Source: Saprospiraceae bacterium
Lineage (GTDB): Bacteria > Bacteroidota > Bacteroidia > Chitinophagales > Saprospiraceae
Direction: 5' to 3'
Length of the DNA stretch: 57,251 nt
NCBI GenBank assembly: GCA_020629965.1
Contig: JAHDCG010000024.1
Coordinates: 1 to 57,251 of the forward strand
Under the pieces are notes generated by a model. That model was not told where the DNA came from, did no database searches, and worked only from the letters and a program-made list of their open reading frames with translations. Of the stretch, positions 51,043 through 57,251 are shown piece after piece. Within the stretch, counting starts at the first letter, position 1. Each line of letters begins with the position of its first letter. Made by a program: the position numbers and the translations under genes.

Positions 51043-51462
51043 ATGCCCTTGACCCGAAAAGACCGCTTCGACCGAAAAATCGGTGAATACGAAATATCTT
51101 ACCACGGCTTTGCCCGTTACATAGAACGTTGTCACACGAAAGAGTACCTTCGGATTTTCAATGTGGCACAAGTACTCATCTCGCAGATTAACCTCGAACC
51201 CGATGTTGCTTTTCTGTGCGCCTATCGGATGCTGCTCGACCCGAAACGTTTTGAATTTATCATCAATAAAATCGGAGAAACTATTACCTCTGCCCGTGAG
51301 GTAGAACCCATTGACGACTCCATTCGCTTGCGCTACGAAATTATCAACGACTTTCGAAAGACAAAATACCTATACACTAAAAGGGTGCTGTTTGTCGTCA
51401 GGGAGCAGGTTATTGTTACTGTGGTCGTCGGTTTGCTGCACGAGTTGTTTAAAGTGAAATGA
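51043..51462 (+). CDS. Hypothetical protein (139 aa)
   Basis: I recognise no family. Starting at the ATG at 51043 gives a basic soluble protein (MPLTRKDRFDRKIGEYEISY...), with a conserved-looking middle (NVAQVLISQINLEPDVAFLCAYRMLLDP) and a strand-rich end (VLFVVREQVIVTVVVGLLHEL). Codon use looks coding. It starts 70 nt after a terminator. Confidence 0.55.
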   Translation: MPLTRKDRFDRKIGEYEISYHGFARYIERCHTKEYLRIFNVAQVLISQINLEPDVAFLCAYRMLLDPKRFEFIINKIGETITSAREVEPIDDSIRLRYEIINDFRKTKYLYTKRVLFVVREQVIVTVVVGLLHELFKVK

Positions 51463-51551
51463 GAGAAATAACCGGAAGTTTTCCCGCGTCTCGGCAAAAG
51501 ATCTTCGCTTTATGCGGTATAAAAGTCTTGAATTTTACTGCTCGCTCCGGG

Positions 51552-51579
51552 GTAAGACGTCGCAGTGCAACGTCTCTAC
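51552..51579. repeat. 28-nt dispersed palindrome
   Basis: GTAAGACGTCGCAGTGCAACG then TCTCTAC forms an imperfect palindrome around GCAGTGC. The form (G)AGACGTTGCA...TGCAACGTCTC is a widespread intergenic palindrome in Bacteroidota and cyanobacteria as I recall it. Confidence 0.5.
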
Positions 51580-51700
51580 AAAAGTTCAGAGTTTTATTCC
51601 GGTGAGGAGAAAGGAAACGGCATCATTTTCGGTGCAATCTTTCGACCTCTCAACTTTCGCAACTACTCAAACTACTCAAACTCACAAACAATTCCAATCC

Positions 51701-53377
51701 TCAACCTTTCCTCTTCCCCCAAGTATCCCGCAGCGTCACCGTCCGGTTGAAAATCAATTTTTCCGGCGTACTTTCCGTGTCCGTTGCGAAGTAACCGAGA
51801 CGCATAAATTGGTAGGTCGTGCCGGGTTCCGAGGTTTTCAAACTCGGCTCCACGTAGGCGGTCGGGATGACTTTGAGGCTCTCTTCGTTGTAAAATTCCA
51901 AAAAGTCTTTGTCCTCGTGCATCGTCGGCGTCGGGTCGGTGAACAGGCGGTCGTAGAGGCGAACCTCTGCCGGGACGGCGTGCTCGATGCTGACCCAGTG
52001 CAGTGTACCTTTGGCTTTGACACCCGAGGTATCTGCGCCGCTGCGGCTGTTGTCGTAGTAGGTGCAGTTGATTTGCGTGACTTTGCCTTCGGCATCTTCC
52101 TCAAAACCTTCGCAGTGAATAATGTACGCGCCTTTCAGACGGACATCTTTGCCGGGGGCGAGACGGAAATACTTGCGGTTTTGCGGTTCTTTTTTAAAAT
52201 CCGCGCGCTCCACGTAAATCTCACGGGTAAACGGCACTTCGCGGTAGCCGCCGTTGTCCTCTTCCTCCGGGTTGTTTTCGACTGACATCATTTCCGTTTC
52301 ACCTTCCGGGAAGTTGGTAATAACGACCTTAACCGGGTCTAAAACCGCCATCACGCGGTCGGCGGTTTTGTTGAGTTCCTGCCGGGTGCAAAAGTCGAAC
52401 AGCTCGGCTTCTATCACATTTTCCCGCTTGGCAACGCCGGCCTTGTCGCAAAAGGTGCGGATAGCGGCGGCGGGTACACCGCGACGGCGCATCCCGGAGA
52501 GGGTAGGCATGCGCGGGTCGTCCCAGCCGATGGTCAGCCCCTCATCGACGAGGAGTTTCAGTTTCCGTTTCGAAGTAATCATGTGCGCGACGTTCATGCG
52601 CGCAAATTCGATTTGACGACTGGGGAAAATGCCGAGTTGCTCGATTAACCAATCGTACAGCGGGCGGTGGTGTCTAAACTCCAAACTACACAGCGAGTGT
52701 GTGATGTGTTCGATGGAGTCGCTCTGCCCGTGCGCAAAATCGTACATCGGATAGATGCACCACTCGTCGCCCGTCCGGTGGTGGGTTTCGTGCTTGATGC
52801 GATATAAAACGGGGTCGCGAAAGTGCATATTCGGGTGCGTCATGTCGATTTTGGCGCGCAGGACGCGGGAGCCGTCGGGAAATTCGCCTTCCTTCATGCG
52901 GCGAAATAAATCCAAATTCTCTGCAATCGGACGGTCGCGGTAAGGGCTGTTGACACCGGGTTTGGTGGTGTCGCCTTTTTGCAGCGCGATTTCTTCGGGC
53001 GTGCTGTCATCCACGAATGCCAAGCCTTTTTCAATCAAAGTCGTCGCAAAAGCGTAGAGCTGCGGAAAGTAGTCGCTGGTAAAAAGTGCTTCGTTTTGCC
53101 ATTCGTAACCCAACCATTTGATGTCGCGCTTAATGCTGTCCACGTACTCGGTTTCTTCGGTCGTCGGGTTGGTATCGTCGAAGCGCAGATTGGTGGTGCC
53201 GCCGTATTTTTTTGCAATTTCAAAGTTGATACAAATCGCCTTGGCGTGACCGATGTGCAGGTAGCCGTTCGGCTCGGGCGGGAAACGCGTAGCCGGCGCG
53301 GTATATTTGCCGTTCTTTAAATCCTCTTCAATTATTTCCTCGATAAAGTTGAGCGACTCTCTTTTTTCTTCTGACAT
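51701..53377 (-). CDS. glnS: Glutaminyl-tRNA synthetase
   Basis: GlnRS charges tRNA-Gln. Start at 53377 gives 558 residues: PPEPNGYLHIGHAKAICINF contains HIGH at 41-44. The KMSKS-equivalent is seen as ITSKRKLKLL in the middle, with WDDPRMPTLSGMRRRGVP after it. C-terminal anticodon-binding barrels follow (VDPVKVVITNFPEGE...). The additional 56 codons to 53545 are not used because they lie in the palindromic leader. Presence of GlnRS argues for direct charging of glutamine. Confidence 0.96.
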   Translation of the reverse strand: MSEEKRESLNFIEEIIEEDLKNGKYTAPATRFPPEPNGYLHIGHAKAICINFEIAKKYGGTTNLRFDDTNPTTEETEYVDSIKRDIKWLGYEWQNEALFTSDYFPQLYAFATTLIEKGLAFVDDSTPEEIALQKGDTTKPGVNSPYRDRPIAENLDLFRRMKEGEFPDGSRVLRAKIDMTHPNMHFRDPVLYRIKHETHHRTGDEWCIYPMYDFAHGQSDSIEHITHSLCSLEFRHHRPLYDWLIEQLGIFPSRQIEFARMNVAHMITSKRKLKLLVDEGLTIGWDDPRMPTLSGMRRRGVPAAAIRTFCDKAGVAKRENVIEAELFDFCTRQELNKTADRVMAVLDPVKVVITNFPEGETEMMSVENNPEEEDNGGYREVPFTREIYVERADFKKEPQNRKYFRLAPGKDVRLKGAYIIHCEGFEEDAEGKVTQINCTYYDNSRSGADTSGVKAKGTLHWVSIEHAVPAEVRLYDRLFTDPTPTMHEDKDFLEFYNEESLKVIPTAYVEPSLKTSEPGTTYQFMRLGYFATDTESTPEKLIFNRTVTLRDTWGKRKG

Positions 53378-53419
53378 GAGCGGGTTTTGCTTTTGAATTT
53401 GTTGACCGATTGATTTGTC

Positions 53420-53494
53420 AAAAGTACGAGGCACTTTGCAAATGCCCCGTACTTTTTGCGCAAGTGCGGGGCACCTCCGAGGTGCCTTGCACTT
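53420..53494. repeat. Two tandem REP-like hairpins in the glnS leader
   Basis: 53420-53456 and 53462-53494 each are palindromes of the pattern AAGTRCGNGGCA...TGCCNNGYACTT. They lie between the predicted glnS start of transcription and its ATG, and are separated by 5 nt. They look like one repeat family, not like a T-box. Confidence 0.7.
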
Positions 53495-53531
53495 TAAGTT
53501 CCGTTGACTTCTCGGTATTTTACCAAAAGCG

Positions 53532-53539
53532 CAAAAGTA
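53532..53539 (-). promoter_or_regulatory. -7 promoter box for glnS
   Basis: TACTTTTG on the minus strand, about 155 nt upstream of the glnS ATG, matches the consensus. The leader would include both hairpins. Confidence 0.55.
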
Positions 53540-53654
53540 GCGCATTCGGTGATTATGTGGGTTTTAAAACAGAGAAAAGACTCGAAAAGTTACAAAGGGC
53601 GCAGATTTGTTTACAATCTGTGAGCAAACGTAAATTTTGAGTATAAATCGCCCT

Positions 53655-54182
53655 CTACTTCTTCGGTATCCTCTTCCTGAACTCTCCCAAAACCGCCCGA
53701 ATATCATAGTTGTCTTCCGAAAAAACGTGGGTCTTGCCGCTCGTTTCCACCACCACCAAAAGTCGGGTCGAACCGCCGCGCGCAGACGACGGGCGACGCG
53801 CGGAACTGCCTCCCGCCGAGGGATTATTTTGCGTGGTATTTCCCAACAGAGCGCCCAAAGCCGTTTGCCCTTCGACGCGGATGCGGGCGTCGCGGATGTT
53901 GTTATAATTCAGAGTGCCGTAGGCGGTTTCCACGCTTGTTTCTTTAAAGACGAGGTCGATGGCTTTGGCATTATTCCAATAACTGAAAATTGCTGTGCCG
54001 ATTGACATCAATACGCCGTAAAAAATCAACATGGCGCCGACCTGTCGCAGGATTTTGTTTTCTTTTTTGTCTTTGATTTTGTATAAATAAACCAAAATCG
54101 CGGACAAAATAACCGCTATAGCAACGGCGGACCACATTGTAACGGAATGTGCATCCGTCGCGGTAAAAATTTTTTCGTTCAT
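53655..54182 (-). CDS. Membrane protein of unknown function (175 aa)
   Basis: The protein has two helices (residues 15-33 and 47-67), followed by a soluble domain with a Ser/Arg/Gly-rich low-complexity stretch (SAGGSSARRPSSARGGSTR, about 120-138) and an end (HVFSEDNYDIRAVLGEFRKR). It resembles PH-like membrane proteins only weakly. A -7 box lies only 5 nt before the ATG, so its mRNA may be leaderless. Confidence 0.65.
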   Translation of the reverse strand: MNEKIFTATDAHSVTMWSAVAIAVILSAILVYLYKIKDKKENKILRQVGAMLIFYGVLMSIGTAIFSYWNNAKAIDLVFKETSVETAYGTLNYNNIRDARIRVEGQTALGALLGNTTQNNPSAGGSSARRPSSARGGSTRLLVVVETSGKTHVFSEDNYDIRAVLGEFRKRIPKK

Positions 54183-54186
54183 GGTG

Positions 54187-54194
54187 CAAAATTA
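54187..54194 (-). promoter_or_regulatory. -7 box adjoining the start of the 175-aa gene
   Basis: TAATTTTG on the minus strand ends 4 nt before the start codon. No good -33 is seen. Confidence 0.4.
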
Positions 54195-54838
54195 CGGAAA
54201 AAGCCGAAAGCGTTGCGTCAGCAGTTTGTAGAAAAACCGTAAAGAGACGGCGATATTATGTTATAATTTTTATTTCGGATAATTTTAAAAAAATAAATAT
54301 AAAGAGTGAACACTCAAGCAGTTAACCTCGTTCCAAACACAAATGCCGACCGAATAATCAAGTAATTAAGGTCGGTAATTATCCCCCGAAAAACTTCGAC
54401 GAGTCACACTTTTCTCGTCCTTTCACACATCACGTACATTTTCCAAAGGGGATTTCCTTAATCCCGCCGACACCCCCGAATAACTACCGTTTAGGCGGTC
54501 ATACACAAAAATTAAATCGAATATATCTGCGGAATATTTCTTTCCGCCTTACGCATTTTTAGTCGAATTGAAAATTTTCAAGCGAAGCTAAAAGTGCCGA
54601 TACTCGTATCCCGTCGCGGATACAGGCTAAACGTACTATTTCCTAAAACTACGCATACAATTTATTTTTTCACCCGGCAAATTTTTCACAATTGCCTACG
54701 GAAATGAAATCGGTATTTTTTTCGAACGTGCTTTAAAATTTACTCTATCCAAAAAAATTAAATTTTAGCCGTGTTTTACTGTAAAAAACTTATTCGAAGA
54801 AACTACGGCATCATTCCGATTTAAACTTTACCTGTTAT
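54195..54838. other. 640-nt leader/spacer before the large secreted protein
   Basis: No gene is seen. Several short dyads occur: GAGTG/CACTC near 54305, CCGACC (54346-54351) with GGTCGG (54370-54375), and TATCC...GGATA near 54610. There is no recognisable riboswitch signature. The A/T-rich last 200 nt is likely to contain the promoter. Confidence 0.4.
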
Positions 54839-57251
54839 ATGAAAACATTTTTTACCCTCTTGGCGGTGGCTTTTTTAAGCTTCTTTGCCAATGAGACATT
54901 TGCCCAAACGGCGCAAATTACGACCATCAATGTAAACGGTGCAGAAACGGTTTTTACCTGCCCGGACGACGGAGAGTCGGATGTCATTACCTTTGAAAAC
55001 AATGACACCTCCGGCGCAAATTACGTTTACGTAGTAACCGATCAAAACTACATTATTACCCGTTTTTTAGACGGAAACAGCCTTGACTTTGAAGACGAAG
55101 AAGAAGGCATTTACATCGTATGGGGTTTCTCTTACACCGGCGAAATACTCGCGGAGGTAGGAGATTCTGCTTTTAACGTCTTTTTCTCGACCGGCGGCTG
55201 GCACATTTCTCAAAACTGTGTCATGGTCATCAACAACTGCAGCGGTGACGGCGGAAACGGCGGCGGAGGCGGCGGTAACGACGGTCCCTGTACGGGAAGC
55301 ACCGTCAGCCTGACCGACGGCGGCACCTCGCTCATTTACTGTAGCGAAGACGATACGGATGACATTTTTAATTTTATTAACTCCGGCAGCAGCACCGATT
55401 ATACTTATGTGCTGACCAACGGAGAGGGTACCGTTTTGGATATTTCGCAAGACGGTTCTTTTAACTTTGACGAAGGCAGCGACCAAATTACCGTCGTGTG
55501 GGGTGTTTCTTACGAAGGTAATTTTACTTTAAACACCGGCGATAATTTATTCGGTGTGAATGTGTCCGATGATTGTTTTGTCATTTCTTCCAATGCTGTT
55601 TCGGTTTTCGAATTTTGCTCGGACGATGACAATAACGAAGACCCCTGTGATGAAAACGTAGTCAACGCGGGTACCGTGATGACGGAAGACGGCGAAACCG
55701 TGGTCACCTTTAACATGGTAGGCGACGGCAACCCCGATATTGTCAATTTGGATAGTATGGGCATCAACGAAAATGCAAACTTTACTTATATCGTCACCGA
55801 CGGTAACGGTATGGTCTTGGGCATTCCTATGGGCGATGTGGTCGATGTGGACGGTGCCGGACCGGGTAACTGCCGCATTTACGGTTTGTCCTACACCGGT
55901 AACCTGACCGTAGAGGTAGGCGACATGCTTTTTAATACCGACCTTTCGGACGACTGCTTCGACCTTTCGGATAACTTTGTAGAAACTATCAGAACAACCG
56001 ACGGAAATAATGAAGACTGCGACGAAGAAGACGTATTCGCAGGTACCGTAATGACCGAAGACGGCGAAACCGTAGTCACCTTCGATATGGTAGGCGACGG
56101 CATTCCCGACATCGTGAATATGGACAGTATGGGTGTCAATCAAGACGCAAACTTTACTTATATCGTCACCGACGGTAACGGTATGGTCTTGGGCATTCCT
56201 ATGGGCGATGTGGTCGATGTGGACGGTGCCGGACCGGGTAACTGCCGCATTTACGGTTTGTCCTACACCGGTAACCTGACCGTAGAGGTAGGCGACATGC
56301 TTTCCGATACCGATTTATCGGACGACTGTTTCGACCTTTCGGATAACTTCGTGGAGACCATCAGAACGACTGACGGCATTGAAGAATGTACTGCGGATGC
56401 AGGTTCTTTAATTGCGGGTCAAAGCACGGTAGAATTAGACTCGAACGGTATGGCAATGATTTTTGCTACGGTAGAAAACGAAGCTACGGTACCGGAAGAC
56501 TTTGAAATTATTTATGTCTTGAGTTTGAACGGCGTAATTATTGCGACAAACGACTCTCCCGAATTTACGGTCGGTCAGGCGGGTGATTACCAAATCCACG
56601 TTTTGATTGCCGAAACATCAGACTCTGATGACGATAACTTTTTGGACTTAACAACTATCGTATTCGGTGAAACTACCGGTGCGGACATCGCCGCTATTTT
56701 CGGTAACGGTGACATTTGCGGTGACTTGCTGATTGACGGCGCGCCGATTACCGTGAACGAAAACGGTACGAATGCTTGTGAAGCGACGGCGGGTACGATA
56801 TCTTTGGATGAGACTGATTTTGAATTGGATACCGACGGCACTGTGACCGTAACGGGTGTCGATAATAATGACTCGGTTATTCCCGACGGTTTTGAAGTGA
56901 CTTACGTTTTGACAACGGGCACGGATGCTACGATTGTAGCGGTCAGTGACACTCCCGAATTTGACATCGACGCGGAAGGTGACTTTACCTTGCACATTTT
57001 GATTGCCGAAACAAGCGACTCCGGCAGTGATGATTTCTTGGACTTGTCGGGTGTAGAATTCGGCGTGACAACTGCTGCCGATGTGTTGGCTATTGTTGCC
57101 GATGCGGGTATTTGTGCAGACTTGAATGTAACGGGTACACCGTTCAGCGTGAGTGCTGACGGTGGCGAAGATTGCGAAGCAGACGCAGGTACTTTAACCG
57201 CAGATGCAACGACCGTTGTTTTGGATGAAACGACCGGTACGGCAATTATTT
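54839..57251 (+). CDS. Large repetitive secreted protein (partial, N-terminal 804 codons)
   Basis: The frame runs open to the window's edge. A signal peptide ends near ANETFAQ (residue 23). Residues 25-280 hold two or three diverged acidic beta repeats and a Gly-rich linker (GGNGGGGGGNDG). Residues about 285-515 hold two nearly identical 124-residue units beginning AGTVMTEDGETVVTF. From about 518, a second unit type of about 128 residues (CxADAG...VPEDFEIIYVL...HVLIAETSDS) begins and its third copy is cut off. The composition is acidic and low in Lys. It looks like a surface adhesin, probably with a T9SS tail beyond the window. Confidence 0.88.
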   Translation, partial: MKTFFTLLAVAFLSFFANETFAQTAQITTINVNGAETVFTCPDDGESDVITFENNDTSGANYVYVVTDQNYIITRFLDGNSLDFEDEEEGIYIVWGFSYTGEILAEVGDSAFNVFFSTGGWHISQNCVMVINNCSGDGGNGGGGGGNDGPCTGSTVSLTDGGTSLIYCSEDDTDDIFNFINSGSSTDYTYVLTNGEGTVLDISQDGSFNFDEGSDQITVVWGVSYEGNFTLNTGDNLFGVNVSDDCFVISSNAVSVFEFCSDDDNNEDPCDENVVNAGTVMTEDGETVVTFNMVGDGNPDIVNLDSMGINENANFTYIVTDGNGMVLGIPMGDVVDVDGAGPGNCRIYGLSYTGNLTVEVGDMLFNTDLSDDCFDLSDNFVETIRTTDGNNEDCDEEDVFAGTVMTEDGETVVTFDMVGDGIPDIVNMDSMGVNQDANFTYIVTDGNGMVLGIPMGDVVDVDGAGPGNCRIYGLSYTGNLTVEVGDMLSDTDLSDDCFDLSDNFVETIRTTDGIEECTADAGSLIAGQSTVELDSNGMAMIFATVENEATVPEDFEIIYVLSLNGVIIATNDSPEFTVGQAGDYQIHVLIAETSDSDDDNFLDLTTIVFGETTGADIAAIFGNGDICGDLLIDGAPITVNENGTNACEATAGTISLDETDFELDTDGTVTVTGVDNNDSVIPDGFEVTYVLTTGTDATIVAVSDTPEFDIDAEGDFTLHILIAETSDSGSDDFLDLSGVEFGVTTAADVLAIVADAGICADLNVTGTPFSVSADGGEDCEADAGTLTADATTVVLDETTGTAII
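55775..55931 (+). repeat. 157-bp exact repeat, copy 1 (inside the secreted protein gene)
   Basis: This segment is identical to 56147-56303, offset by 372 nt (124 codons). Nearby parts of the unit are similar but have diverged, so the identity looks like a recent duplication or gene conversion. Confidence 0.9.
56147..56303 (+). repeat. 157-bp exact repeat, copy 2 (inside the secreted protein gene)
   Basis: This is the second copy of the segment at 55775-55931. Both keep the reading frame. Confidence 0.9.

Noticed and set aside
53378-53531. T-box riboswitch for glnS
   Set aside because: No T-box consensus or specifier loop; the hairpins are simple palindromes, and Bacteroidota are not known for T-boxes.
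53378-53545. N-terminal extension of GlnRS
   Set aside because: It covers the two hairpins; the canonical N-terminus starts at 53377.

Overview
The window reads as a piece of a Bacteroidota chromosome, most likely from a Saprospiria- or Flavobacteriia-like lineage (the class is an inference). The evidence is a PorW/SprE-type secretion lipoprotein, proteins with type IX secretion (T9SS) sorting tails, an ExbB-X-ExbD-ExbD operon, an isocitrate dehydrogenase with a long C-terminal extension, weak or absent Shine-Dalgarno sequences, and many promoters with the Bacteroidota -7 box TAnnTTTG. Several genes seem to start at TTG.

Layout. 0-3.3 kb: a ureohydrolase-like protein without its metal ligands, RNase HI, an Rpn-type nuclease remnant and TatD. 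3.3-7.1 kb: a structured intergenic region, tRNA-Ser(GGA) and the ExbB/ExbD energy-transducing operon. 7.1-13.1 kb: a gene fragment, an SDR dehydrogenase, an SPW-type membrane protein, DinD, TadA, an MlaE/MlaF lipid-transport pair and a VanX-like lipoprotein dipeptidase. 13.1-20.2 kb: an AbiEi/AbiEii type IV toxin-antitoxin pair, UvrA, and a tightly coupled RloA/RloB ATPase-TOPRIM pair. 20.4-27.5 kb: a 158-nt palindromic element, PorW/SprE, a T9SS cargo protein, and a pentaheme cytochrome that carries a T9SS tail. 27.5-32 kb: a Uma2 nuclease, IF-3 with a non-AUG start, and ClpC. 32-45 kb: a repeat-rich 1.1-kb spacer, a membrane protein with a VWA-like domain, isocitrate dehydrogenase, small proteins, a LysR regulator, ribosomal proteins L20 and L35 (away from infC), a DinB-like protein, an App1 phosphatase-like protein, a small lipoprotein, a DUF234 ATPase under tandem 53-nt repeats, and an MFS transporter. 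45-54 kb: a SacI-family restriction-modification pair, MutL, a DUF937 protein, GlnRS and small membrane proteins. 54.8 kb to the right edge: the first 804 codons of a large repetitive secreted protein.

How the genes work together. PorW belongs to the machinery that exports cargo with T9SS tails, so the cytochrome and the 470-aa protein are its candidate clients. ExbB/ExbD supplies proton-driven energy to outer-membrane processes. UvrA, MutL, TadA, RNase HI, ClpC, GlnRS, IF-3, L20, L35 and Icd are housekeeping. Between them sit defence or conflict genes: AbiE, RloAB, the restriction-modification pair, and possibly Uma2, DinD and the DUF234 ATPase. I see no integrase, complete insertion sequence, phage module or CRISPR array, so these look like scattered small cassettes and not one island.

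The most unusual property is the density of distinct palindromic or tandem intergenic elements, several of them overlapping predicted promoters of defence genes (AbiE, RloAB, DUF234). All homology statements come from reading the sequence, without database searches.
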